Shown: positions 16,916 through 24,620 of the stretch, piece after piece
Layout of the letters: every line of letters begins with the position of its first letter
How positions within the stretch are numbered: position 1 is the first letter of the stretch
From: VFZN01 sp963709325
GTDB taxonomy: Bacteria; Acidobacteriota; Vicinamibacteria; Vicinamibacterales; UBA2999
Reading direction: 5' to 3'
Assembly (NCBI GenBank): GCA_963709325.1
Contig: CAVPVV010000003.1
Coordinates: 2,914,001 to 2,978,000 of the forward strand
Length of the DNA stretch: 64,000 bases
The notes under the pieces: model-generated
The model's input: the letters and a program-made list of their open reading frames with translations, nothing else
The model's database searches: none
Told to the model about the DNA's origin: nothing
Translations under genes and position numbers: made by a program

Positions 16916-18085
16916 ATGCTCAACCTCACGCGCTTCGCTGTCGACAGGCCCTGCCGTGGCAAGGTCATTTCCGGGCGTCTCGCTCGTCTGGTCGTCGTCG
17001 CACTCTTCCTCTTACCGGCGGTGCCCGCGTCCGCGCAGACTTACTCGCTGTCGTGGCGCGCAAATATCGACCCGCTCACGACCGGATATCGCGTCTTTGC
17101 CGGAACGCGTTCAGGCGTCTATCGGTGGAACGCTGACGTCGGCAACGTCACGGCCGTGCGCATTCCGGAGCTCAACGACCCAGGGACTTACTACTTCGCC
17201 GTTCGCGCCTACGATCACTTTGGCGGGATGTCCGATCCCTCGATTGAGGTCACATTCGACGTCGGCCCTCCCGGGGCGCCGCCGGCGTTGGCGGCTTCCG
17301 CGATCGGTTCGCGAGTCGCGCTGCGATGGGGAAGCGCTCCGGGTCTGGTTCCCGCCACGCACTACCTGCTCTACGTCGGGACGCAGCCCAACACTGCGAA
17401 CATCGCCAGCGCGTATCCGGTTGGCAATCAGCTCAGTGTGACCGGAGACCTCCCACGAGGCCGTTACTACGTTCGCGTCCAGGCCGCGAACCGGTTCGGC
17501 GCTGGTCCTCTGTCATCCGAGGTCGTGGTCGACGTCGGGCCGATGGAGGCGCCCGGCAGCCCTCAGGGACTGGATCAAACGTGGCACGGCAGCGTGCTCA
17601 CGCTGGCTTGGAACCGGGTGCCGAACGCGACCTCCTACGTCGTCGAGGCCGGGAGCCGGCCCGGCGCCGCCGATCTCGCGCGGGTTGTCGCCGCGACGAA
17701 CGGGCTCGTCGTCAATGTGCCGCCGGGAACTTTCTACGTCCGGGTCAGAGCGGTCAACGCCGCCGGCGTCTCGGCTCCATCGCGCGAAATCATCGTGCGC
17801 GGACCGGGGGCGCCGATGCCGCCCGCCAATTTGAGCTTCACGCAGTCGTCGACATCGGTCACCCTGAGTTGGTCGCCGCCCGCGTCAGGGCCCGAGCCAG
17901 CCGGCTACGTGATCGAGGCTGGCAGTCAGCCCGGACTGGCGGATCTGGCGGTGCTGCGCGTGTCGGCGCAGACCTCGTACAGCGCCGTGGCTCCTCCGGG
18001 AACCTATTACCTCCGAGTCCGCGCGACGAGCGCGGGTGGCCGCAGCGAAGCTTCGAACGAGATCGCCGTTACGATTCGAGACTGA
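16916..18085 (+). CDS. Secreted fibronectin type III protein 3 (no Ig-like repeats)
   Basis: A 389-residue exported protein made only of FN3 domains: signal peptide ending near 'LFLLPAVPASAQ', then four FN3 modules. The first has the same 'YSLSWRANIDPLTTGYRVFAG' opening as its two upstream paralogues; the last three align with their C-terminal trio ('YVIEAGSQPGLADLAVLRVS', 'APPGTYYLRVRATS'). The Ig-like repeat block of the paralogues is absent. ATG 16916 is preferred, but GTG at 16907 or an earlier start is possible because no clear ribosome binding site is visible. Third member of the tandem array, convergent with the cupin gene 24 bases on. Confidence 0.82.
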   Translation: MLNLTRFAVDRPCRGKVISGRLARLVVVALFLLPAVPASAQTYSLSWRANIDPLTTGYRVFAGTRSGVYRWNADVGNVTAVRIPELNDPGTYYFAVRAYDHFGGMSDPSIEVTFDVGPPGAPPALAASAIGSRVALRWGSAPGLVPATHYLLYVGTQPNTANIASAYPVGNQLSVTGDLPRGRYYVRVQAANRFGAGPLSSEVVVDVGPMEAPGSPQGLDQTWHGSVLTLAWNRVPNATSYVVEAGSRPGAADLARVVAATNGLVVNVPPGTFYVRVRAVNAAGVSAPSREIIVRGPGAPMPPANLSFTQSSTSVTLSWSPPASGPEPAGYVIEAGSQPGLADLAVLRVSAQTSYSAVAPPGTYYLRVRATSAGGRSEASNEIAVTIRD

Positions 18086-18109
18086 CCGCGCGACAGCAAC
18101 CAGGCAGGA

Positions 18110-19039
18110 TCACGGTGTGCGACGCGGGAGCACGAGGGTGTTCCCGACATACTCCGTGATCGACAGGCGGCATGCCGGATCCGGTCCGGTGTATCTCGTG
18201 GCGTGCCAGGTGCCCGCCGGCACGTACACGACGTCGCCTTCGCTGGCGATGAACGGCTCCTGCCCTTCGAACGCGTAGCGAATCTTCCCGGCGAACACCA
18301 GCCAGAATTCCGCGCTCTCGGCGTGGAAGTGTCCTTTGTCCGACGGATCGAGCGGTGGCAGGTTCTTCTCGTGTCCGTAGAGCACGAGCATCTCCGACTT
18401 GTCGTCGCGAATGAAGCGTCCGCCCGAGTAGCTCGGGTTCCGAGCCGCTTCCTCGTGAATGTTCAGGTGCGGCTTGTTGAACTCGTCGTAGCGGCCCGGG
18501 GTGCGATTGATCGTCGATTCCACCCACTGCATGCCGGGTGGCGGCGCTGGCGGCGCTGCGGCGTCGGCGACGAACGCGGTCTTGGCACCGGCGACGTTTA
18601 CGACGAAACGCAGGCTCGGTGTCGTCCCGATGGTCTCGATCGAGTAGATGGTGAGGCGCGGAACGTTCACGAGCGAGCCGCGGGCCGCAACGATTGGCGC
18701 CTGACCCTCGATCTCGACGCGCACCTGTCCCTCGACCACCGCAAACCACTCGCGCGTGTCGGGGTGAAACCGCTTCGCCACGATCGAGCCCGGGGCCGCG
18801 GCCACGTACTCCGCGGTCAGCCGGCCGTCGTCGACGAGTCGTTCGGTCCAGCTCGACTCGGTGCGGTGCGCGGCCTTGAGGTCGGCGAGTTTCACCCACG
18901 GCCGCTCGGGCGGGGTGTAGCCCGGCAGTGTCACCGGTTTGGGCACCCACACCGCGGTTGGCACCGGTTTGTCCTGGGCCGCCATGGCGGCGCACCCCAG
19001 CAAAAAGATGACGGGCAGGCTCTGAACACAACGATTCAT
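18110..19039 (-). CDS. Exported bicupin protein
   Basis: A 309-residue protein with an N-terminal signal peptide ('SLPVIFLLGCAAMAAQ'; the Cys makes a lipoprotein possible). It has two cupin barrels: one at about residues 60-160 ('KRFHPDTREWFAVVEGQVRV', 'ARGSLVNVPRLTIYSIE') and one at about 215-300 ('GHFHAESAEFWLVFAGKIRY', 'ASEGDVVYVPAGTWHATR'). The second keeps the His-x-His, Glu and distal His metal ligands; the first keeps only part of them. The start has GGAGAG upstream. Enzymatic role (isomerase, dioxygenase or binding protein) cannot be assigned. Divergent from the methyltransferase-like gene. Confidence 0.8.
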   Translation of the reverse strand: MNRCVQSLPVIFLLGCAAMAAQDKPVPTAVWVPKPVTLPGYTPPERPWVKLADLKAAHRTESSWTERLVDDGRLTAEYVAAAPGSIVAKRFHPDTREWFAVVEGQVRVEIEGQAPIVAARGSLVNVPRLTIYSIETIGTTPSLRFVVNVAGAKTAFVADAAAPPAPPPGMQWVESTINRTPGRYDEFNKPHLNIHEEAARNPSYSGGRFIRDDKSEMLVLYGHEKNLPPLDPSDKGHFHAESAEFWLVFAGKIRYAFEGQEPFIASEGDVVYVPAGTWHATRYTGPDPACRLSITEYVGNTLVLPRRTP

Positions 19040-19080
19040 GGGCTCTCCGCGGGGCGCATTTTATCTACACGGCGAGTCGA

Positions 19081-19118
19081 TTATCATGCCGGGCGACAGT
19101 TATCATGCCGAGCGGCAG
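19081..19118. promoter_or_regulatory. Tandem 19-bp direct repeat in a divergent promoter region
   Basis: TTATCATGCCGGGCGACAG (19081-19099) is followed immediately by TTATCATGCCGAGCGGCAG (19100-19118), two mismatches in 19. It lies between the divergent bicupin and methyltransferase-like genes. Two adjacent same-orientation sites at nearly two helical turns suit cooperative binding by a regulator, but it could also be a simple duplication. Confidence 0.5.
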
Positions 19119-19167
19119 TGCGCTCGAACTGGTCGCGGCAGAGCCGCAGTGAACCTGGAGAATCCCG

Positions 19168-19968
19168 ATGACGCGATACCCGGCGCTTCGTACGTTGTTG
19201 ATCGTCGCGTGCCTGCTGGCCGCCGCTACGGCGTCCGCGCAGACGCAGACCAAACCGTTCGAGCCTACCGTGGGCCAGGCGGGCAAGGACGTCGTGTGGG
19301 TGCCCACGCCGCAGGCGCTCGTGGACAAGATGCTCGACCTCGCCAAGCTCACGCCGCAGGACTTCCTGATGGATCTCGGCTCGGGTGACGGACGCACGGT
19401 CATCACCGCCGCGAAGCGCGGCGCACGCTCGCTCGGGATCGAGTTCAACCCCGACATGGTCGAGCTCTCGCGCAAGAACGCCACCGCCGCCGGGGTGACC
19501 GATCGGGCCACGTTCGAGAAGGGCGACCTGTTCGAAGCGGATCTCTCCAAGGCGCAGGTGATCACGATGTTCCTGTTGCCGTCGATCAACATGAAGCTGC
19601 GGCCCAAGCTGCTCGAGCTGAAGCCGGGGACCCGGATCGTGTCGAACTCGTTCACGATGGAAGACTGGGTCGCGGACGAGCAGGCGAACGTCACCGAGAA
19701 CTGCACGAGCTGGTGCACGGCGCTCCTCTGGATCATTCCGGCAAAGGTCCAGGGCACGTGGGCGATGCCACAGGGCGTGCTGACGCTGACCCAGCAGTTC
19801 CAGATGCTCTCAGGCACGCTCGGCGGCGCGACGATCTCCGATGCGCGCATGCGCGGCGATCAAATCGAGTTCAGCGCCGGCGGCGTGAAGTTCACGGGAA
19901 CCGTGTCCGGGAACACGATCAAGGGCAACGCGACCAGCGGCGGAGCGTTCACGGCGACGAAGAAATAG
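19168..19968 (+). CDS. Exported SAM-dependent methyltransferase-like protein
   Basis: A 266-residue protein with a signal peptide ('LRTLLIVACLLAAATASAQ') followed by a Rossmann class I methyltransferase core: 'FLMDLGSGDGRTVITAAKRG' (motif I), 'GIEFNPDMVELS' (acidic end of beta-2), 'EKGDLFEADLSKAQVITMFL' (motif IV region). A C-terminal beta-rich tail follows. GGAG lies seven bases before the ATG. Export of a SAM-dependent enzyme is puzzling because SAM is cytoplasmic; homologous acidobacterial proteins also tend to carry such leaders (my recollection, not checked). It might bind a nucleotide-like ligand without methylating. Confidence 0.82.
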   Translation: MTRYPALRTLLIVACLLAAATASAQTQTKPFEPTVGQAGKDVVWVPTPQALVDKMLDLAKLTPQDFLMDLGSGDGRTVITAAKRGARSLGIEFNPDMVELSRKNATAAGVTDRATFEKGDLFEADLSKAQVITMFLLPSINMKLRPKLLELKPGTRIVSNSFTMEDWVADEQANVTENCTSWCTALLWIIPAKVQGTWAMPQGVLTLTQQFQMLSGTLGGATISDARMRGDQIEFSAGGVKFTGTVSGNTIKGNATSGGAFTATKK

Positions 19969-20018
19969 GCAGCAGCGGGCAGAATAGAGCGCATTTCAAA
20001 GAACTTTATAAGACACTA

Positions 20019-20047
20019 TTGACCTGAACGGGACTGTTCGGTATCAT
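20019..20047 (+). promoter_or_regulatory. Sigma-70-type promoter of the PilZ gene
   Basis: TTGACC (20019-20024), a 17-base spacer and TATCAT (20042-20047), 25 bases before the PilZ start codon. One mismatch to the -35 and one to the -10 consensus with ideal spacing makes this one of the two clearest promoters in the window. Confidence 0.7.
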
Positions 20048-20072
20048 CATCGCCATCCCCCGGAAGACGGCG

Positions 20073-20426
20073 ATGATTAACGAACAGCCCGCGCTTGAAG
20101 CGCGCATCAACGTGAGCGTCGCGACGGCCGACCGGCGATCGAGTGAACGGGTGCCCGGTCCGTTCGATGCCTGGCGTATCGGAATGCTCGAGACGCCGGT
20201 ACGAATCTACGACATCAGCCTCGGCGGCTGCTTCGTGCACGCGATGCACGAGCAGGATCCCGGCGTGGTAGTGATGCTGAAGATTCACTTGCCGGGCGAG
20301 CAGTGGGTGGAGGTCAAGGCCGAGACCCTGTATCGCCGTCCCGGCTTCGGCTTCGCGGTCAAGTTCGTCGACGTGCCGGACGAGACGCGTGCGCGTCTCG
20401 TCCGCGCGCTGGATTTGCGCGACTAG
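20073..20426 (+). CDS. PilZ domain protein
   Basis: A 117-residue single-domain PilZ protein, likely a cyclic-di-GMP receptor or adaptor. The two binding elements are present: an Arg-rich switch 'DRRSSERVPG' at about residues 20-29 and the 'DISLGGCFVHA' motif at about residues 47-57 (D/N-x-S-x-x-G). The rest is a small beta-barrel ending in a short helix. The start ATG has GGAAG upstream and a strong promoter. Its TAG stop overlaps the TAG stop of the convergent M48 gene within a single CTAG palindrome (20423-20426). Confidence 0.85.
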   Translation: MINEQPALEARINVSVATADRRSSERVPGPFDAWRIGMLETPVRIYDISLGGCFVHAMHEQDPGVVVMLKIHLPGEQWVEVKAETLYRRPGFGFAVKFVDVPDETRARLVRALDLRD

Positions 20427-21838
20427 CGATCGTTCAACCGGATCGACTGGCCGATGCGGTCAAACGTCTGGCCGTAGCGCTGAGCCTCTCGGTCCGGAAC
20501 GACGGTGGCGTAATAGAACAGGCTTCCGTCGGCGAGCAACGTCGTGTAAACGCCGACGCGCTCGTCGCCCCCGAGCGCCGACCGCCCGATGAGGGGCGTC
20601 CCCAGTCCGGTGCGTCCCGAGAGCCGGACCGTGGTCGAATTACCGGCCACGCGCATTCCCGGATTGCCCTGCAGAAACGATTGAATCAAGGTATCCGTGG
20701 CCTCGCCGAGGTCACGCGACGAGGCTCGCGCGACGCCGATCTCGACGCCGTGCGTCAGCACCGTCTGCCCGCGGAAATCGCCATACCCGTTCTCCGGCAC
20801 GTACTTCACCGCATTGGTTGATGCGACTGGCGTCCAGTTATTTGGTACTGATGCCTGGAACAGGCGGCCCCCCTGCACGGTGCGGTATTGCGACGATGGC
20901 GTGGGCACGGGCTCTCCGACCGTTCCGACCGACGTAGATTCCTCGCCGCGGCTCCGCCCGCCTCCCGATCTCGAGAGATCGGCCATTGATTTCGCCGGCG
21001 GCAGCGACGAGAACCGGCTCTTGGCGTTCTCGAAACCGCTGTCGTCGGCCCGGCGCGCGATCTGAAGCTGGCTGGCTTCCTGGGTGATGTACTGAGTGCG
21101 ATTGCCTGGATCGGGGTGGCTGCTCAGCCACTGCGGCGGCGCGCCGTTGCCCTGGCGTTGAATTGTCTCGAACATGTGCGCCAGGTCTCGTGGATCGTAT
21201 CCGGCGCGGGCCATCAGCTGTGCGCCGAGCAGATCGGCCTGCTTCTCATACTCGCGGCTGTACTTCAGCAGCCACGTGCCGAGCCCGAACTGCGAGCCCT
21301 GTGAGATCGCCTGGCCCCAGCCGCCGCCGATCACCGCGCCGGCAATCGCGCCGGCCAGCGCGCCGAGCTGAAAGCCTTCCGCCTTGGTCGCGTTCGCGGT
21401 GCCGTGACGCAGCAGCACGTGCGAGAGCTCGTGCGCCATGACGCCGACCACCTCGCCCTCGGTCCTGGCGGCATCGAACATTCCGCGGTTGACGAACATC
21501 GGCCCGCCCGGAAGCGCGAACGCGTTGATGTCCTTCAGGTTCACCGGCGTGAACGAGTAGCGGAACTCCGGTCGATTGAGCTCGGGAGGCGCGACCGCGA
21601 CGAGCCGTCGCCCGAGCTCGTCGAGGTACGAGCCGATGCGCTCGTCCCTGATGATCGGATATTCGCGGCGCACTTCGGCCGCCGCTTCCTCGCCCAGCTT
21701 CACATCGTCAGCGGGCGAATACTTGTTCTTCGGCGGCGTGATAGTCGTCTGCGCGCTGACGACGGTCGTGCACAGCGCGAGCACGACGAGCGGCCGCAAG
21801 CCAGCCCATCGGTTCGGTTGAGGCGATCGTCCACTCAT
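20423..21838 (-). CDS. M48-family metalloprotease, exported
   Basis: A 471-residue zinc protease of the M48 (BepA/Oma1-like) type. Signal peptide at the N-terminus ('LRPLVVLALCTTVVSAQ'); catalytic 'HELSH' at residues 136-140; third ligand region 'SREYEKQADLLGA' near residue 198; 'NAFALPGGPMFVNRGM' substrate-edge segment before it. After the protease domain there is a Ser-rich linker (about 290-320) and a C-terminal domain of about 150 residues that I do not recognise. Probably a periplasmic quality-control protease. Convergent with the PilZ gene. Confidence 0.9.
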   Translation of the reverse strand: MSGRSPQPNRWAGLRPLVVLALCTTVVSAQTTITPPKNKYSPADDVKLGEEAAAEVRREYPIIRDERIGSYLDELGRRLVAVAPPELNRPEFRYSFTPVNLKDINAFALPGGPMFVNRGMFDAARTEGEVVGVMAHELSHVLLRHGTANATKAEGFQLGALAGAIAGAVIGGGWGQAISQGSQFGLGTWLLKYSREYEKQADLLGAQLMARAGYDPRDLAHMFETIQRQGNGAPPQWLSSHPDPGNRTQYITQEASQLQIARRADDSGFENAKSRFSSLPPAKSMADLSRSGGGRSRGEESTSVGTVGEPVPTPSSQYRTVQGGRLFQASVPNNWTPVASTNAVKYVPENGYGDFRGQTVLTHGVEIGVARASSRDLGEATDTLIQSFLQGNPGMRVAGNSTTVRLSGRTGLGTPLIGRSALGGDERVGVYTTLLADGSLFYYATVVPDREAQRYGQTFDRIGQSIRLNDR

Positions 21839-21953
21839 GGCTCTAGTCCCCCAGCGTTAGCGGACTTCGCTGCAGCATTCGTACCGTCGTGCCAGCGCGG
21901 CCTTGTGGATGTCGGGTACACGCCTTGCTGGGTAAAGAAGGCAGGGGGACGAG

Positions 21954-22808
21954 ATGGCGCGTGTATGGACACTCGTGGGGACACTCTTACTGGCGGGAGT
22001 GGTCACGCTGGCGCAGAGCGACTCGGCGCAACTGTCGGGTCTGGATCAACGATTGACCGATGCTCACGCCGCGCTGGATCGGGCCGCGGGACTGACTGCC
22101 GTCGATCGCTCGAGCCTCGAGCGAGAGCTCCGGAATCTCGAGGACGAAGTCGCCTATCTGCGAGTCAAGAGCCGCAAGGGCGAGCGCATCGACGATCGCG
22201 AGACCCGCGACCTCGGTGAGCGGATCGATCGGTTCGTGCAGCGGACCAACGATCGCAACTACAACAGCAGCACGAGCCCCGGCACCAGCGGCCCGTCTCG
22301 AGGACGGGTGATTCCGATCAACACCGAGCTCGACGTGCGGCTGCAGACGCCGCTCAACTCCGGCACCGCGCAGGTCGAGCAGCGGGTCGAGGCGACGACG
22401 ATGGTCAACCTGTATCGTGAGGATGACCTGATTGTCCCGGCCGGTTCCCTGCTCGTCGGTTATGTCGCCTCGGTCGAGCCCGCGACGCGAACCGATCGCA
22501 AGGGGAAGCTGTCGCTGCAGTTCACGCGGCTGACCGTCAACCAGCGTTCGTATGACGTTCGCGTCTCCGTGACCCAGGCGATCGAGAGTGAGGGCGTCAA
22601 GGGAGAGATCGGGAAGATCGGCGCGGGCTCGGCGGTCGGCGCGATCATCGGTGGAATCCTCGGCGGCGCCAAGGGAGCCATTGCCGGCATCCTGGTCGGC
22701 GGCGGTGGCGTACTCGTCGCTACCGAGGGCAAGGACGTGGATTTGCAGTCGGGAACGGTGCTGCGCGTGCGCTTCGACTCGGAGGTCCCCCTGGATCTGA
22801 GTCGGTGA
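21954..22808 (+). CDS. Secreted protein with coiled coil and glycine-zipper segment
   Basis: A 284-residue protein with a signal peptide ('LVGTLLLAGVVTLAQ'), a charged helical region at about residues 25-95 with coiled-coil character ('SLERELRNLEDEVAYLRVKS'), a beta-rich middle ('RVIPINTELDVRLQTPLNSG', 'DDLIVPAGSLLVGYVASVEP') resembling the barrel of TrbI/VirB10-like proteins, and a Gly-zipper hydrophobic stretch at about 222-258 ('GAGSAVGAIIGGILGGAKGA'). It is probably envelope-associated. Function unknown. Convergent with the ATPase gene across a repeat hairpin. Confidence 0.72.
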   Translation: MARVWTLVGTLLLAGVVTLAQSDSAQLSGLDQRLTDAHAALDRAAGLTAVDRSSLERELRNLEDEVAYLRVKSRKGERIDDRETRDLGERIDRFVQRTNDRNYNSSTSPGTSGPSRGRVIPINTELDVRLQTPLNSGTAQVEQRVEATTMVNLYREDDLIVPAGSLLVGYVASVEPATRTDRKGKLSLQFTRLTVNQRSYDVRVSVTQAIESEGVKGEIGKIGAGSAVGAIIGGILGGAKGAIAGILVGGGGVLVATEGKDVDLQSGTVLRVRFDSEVPLDLSR

Positions 22809-22899
22809 CAAGGCAGAAGGCACAAGGCAGAAGGCAGAAGGCAGAAATCCCACGCTGAAGGGTGGCTTAGCCCTTTTGCCTTCTGCCTTTTGTCTTGCC
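22808..22899. repeat. GGCAGAAGGC-repeat hairpin between convergent genes
   Basis: Left arm of AGGCAGAAGGC direct repeats (about 22810-22846) and right arm GCCTTCTGCCTTTTGTCTTG (22878-22897) are complementary, enclosing a smaller stem AAGGG...CCCTT followed by TTTT (about 22858-22877). It fills the whole gap between convergent stops, so it can act as a bidirectional terminator. The repeat unit looks like a dispersed lineage-specific element. Confidence 0.7.
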
Positions 22900-24069
22900 T
22901 CAAAACGTCTTCCGGGCCACCCATTCCCGATACAGGGAGTCGGAAGCGACGTAACGAGTGCCGTCCTTCATGACTACGTCCTGTTTCGTGAGGGCGGCGA
23001 GCGCCGACTGCACGCTCGACGCGACCGGGAGGCGATGGCGCGCACGCACGTCTGCCGACATCAACTCTTTGCCGTCCTGGAGGACCAGCGCACGCAGCAC
23101 CGCCCGCTGGGTCAGGGTGAGACGTTGCCACTGTTCCTCGAAGGCGGTCTGGTGCTCGCCGAGCAGCCGCGTCAGCGTCGCGTGAAGGTCCTCAACGGTG
23201 GCGCTTCGCCGGCCGGCCACCCGAGCGTCGTCCCAGGTCTCGTGCGCCAGACGCTGCACGTCGTAGGGCACGTTGGCAGCGAGATCGACGATGGCGGCGC
23301 CGAGCCCGGGCTCGGGCTTCAGGCCCGAGTCGGTGAATCGCGTTTCGATGAACTCGGCGAAGACATCGGGGTCGATCTTCTCGAGGCGCATCACCGGGCC
23401 CGCCTTGTAGAACGGCCGCTTCGACTCGAGCATGCGCTCCATCAGCGACGGCTCGGAACCGGCGAAAACGTAGCCGACGCTTCGTTGATCCTGGACGGCG
23501 GCGCGAAGCGCGTGCTCGACGTTGCCGCCGTCGAACGAGGCGACCGCCTGGAACTCGTCGAGCGCGATCGCCAGCCGCTGCTTGCGGGCGGCGGCAATCC
23601 GGGCGGGCAGCGCGAACACCTCGCCGGCCAGCCGCGCGGTATCGCGGGCTGAGCGGACCGTCGGAAAGGCGACGGTGACGCGGCCCGACGACGAGGAGCC
23701 GCCGCCGGTCATCGAGGGGCCGTCGATCCGGACTTCCGGCCGGACCGCGTCGAGCAGGTCCTGGGCCCAGCGCCGGATCCGGCCGACCGGCGTCTCGGCG
23801 GTGAGAAGCGCGCGGGCGTAGGACTCCAGGAAGCCGACGTAGGAGCTGGAAGCCGCCACCGTCACCTCGACGGTGAGAACCCGCTGCCGGGCCAGGCCGC
23901 GGAGCACGTCCCGGACCAGTGATGACTTGCCGTAACGGCGCGGCGAGATCAGGAATACTTTCTGACCTTCGGCGAGATCCTGGGAGAGCCGGGCCCGCTC
24001 CTGCTCGCGATCGGCGAACGCGCCGGCCGAGACGATCTCGCCGTAGACGAACGGGTTGTCCTGCGCCAT
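22900..24069 (-). CDS. STAND/AAA-type ATPase with C-terminal winged helix
   Basis: A 389-residue ATP-binding protein like the archaeal-type ATPases of prokaryotes. Walker A is the atypical 'PRRYGKSSLVRD' near residue 43; Walker B is 'LAIALDEFQAV'; a sensor-like 'VGYVFAGSEPSLMERM' follows. The C-terminus ('LTLTQRAVLRALVLQDGKEL') is a winged-helix segment. Such proteins often act as NTP-dependent regulators or in defence-like systems, but no partner gene is adjacent. The start at 24069 ('MAQDNPFVYGE') is chosen because the ATG at 24090 lies upstream of a TATAAT box that would make the transcript leaderless at 24069. Confidence 0.82.
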   Translation of the reverse strand: MAQDNPFVYGEIVSAGAFADREQERARLSQDLAEGQKVFLISPRRYGKSSLVRDVLRGLARQRVLTVEVTVAASSSYVGFLESYARALLTAETPVGRIRRWAQDLLDAVRPEVRIDGPSMTGGGSSSSGRVTVAFPTVRSARDTARLAGEVFALPARIAAARKQRLAIALDEFQAVASFDGGNVEHALRAAVQDQRSVGYVFAGSEPSLMERMLESKRPFYKAGPVMRLEKIDPDVFAEFIETRFTDSGLKPEPGLGAAIVDLAANVPYDVQRLAHETWDDARVAGRRSATVEDLHATLTRLLGEHQTAFEEQWQRLTLTQRAVLRALVLQDGKELMSADVRARHRLPVASSVQSALAALTKQDVVMKDGTRYVASDSLYREWVARKTF

Positions 24070-24075
24070 TACGGC

Positions 24076-24109
24076 ATTATACGTAACCATTACCGAGAAT
24101 CACGTAACC
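24076..24109 (-). promoter_or_regulatory. Promoter with TATAAT and two GGTTACGT sites
   Basis: Read on the minus strand: GGTTACGT (24109-24102), 13 bases, GGTTACGT (24088-24081), then TATAAT (24081-24076) sharing one base with the second site, and the ATPase ATG six bases later. The perfect -10 so close to the start implies a leaderless mRNA. Two direct octamers 21 bases apart, about two helical turns, suggest regulator binding over the promoter. No clear -35 hexamer. Confidence 0.6.
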
Positions 24110-24146
24110 GGCCGGCGGGACCCTCGGATTGGCGTAGACTGGCGCC

Positions 24147-24575
24147 ATGCGAGCACTTCTGGCATGCGCGGCGGCGGCAGGTGTGGCGGTGAGCGCGGCC
24201 GCGCAGCAGCCGCAACAGGAAAAGCCGGTGCCCAAGGACTCGATCCGGATCACGATTCCGGGCTGCTCCAAGGGCACGGCCTTCACGGTGATGGAAAGCC
24301 CCGAGCACGAGTCGCGATCCTCCGTCGCTCCGGGACGCCGCTTCCGGCTCGCCGGCAAGAAGGACGTGCTCGCCGACATCAAGAAGGCCGAGGGGCAGAT
24401 GATCGAAATCACCGGGATCATCAAGAAGGGCCAGCAGGACCCCACTGGCGGCCGCGTGAAGATCACCCCGGGGCCGATGTCAGGAAACACCAGCGTGGGC
24501 AGCAACCCCAGCTACGAGCAGGTCATCCTGGACGTGGAAGGCTTCCGCGCCTTGGCGGCCGATTGCCCGAGGTGA
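24147..24575 (+). CDS. Small secreted protein of unknown function
   Basis: A 142-residue protein with a cleavable signal ('LLACAAAAGVAVSAAAQ') and a mature part of about 120 residues with no family I recognise. 'DSIRITIPGCSKGTAFTVME', 'RFRLAGKKDVLADIKKAEGQ' and 'MIEITGIIKKGQQDPTGGRV' suggest a small beta-barrel. Two cysteines remain in the mature part (in 'PGCSKG' and 'ADCPR'), which could form a disulfide. It stands alone, divergent from the ATPase. Confidence 0.65.
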   Translation: MRALLACAAAAGVAVSAAAQQPQQEKPVPKDSIRITIPGCSKGTAFTVMESPEHESRSSVAPGRRFRLAGKKDVLADIKKAEGQMIEITGIIKKGQQDPTGGRVKITPGPMSGNTSVGSNPSYEQVILDVEGFRALAADCPR

Positions 24576-24620
24576 ATCGACCTCTAGAGCCTCACACCCC
24601 TAGGCCCCATAGCCCACGCC

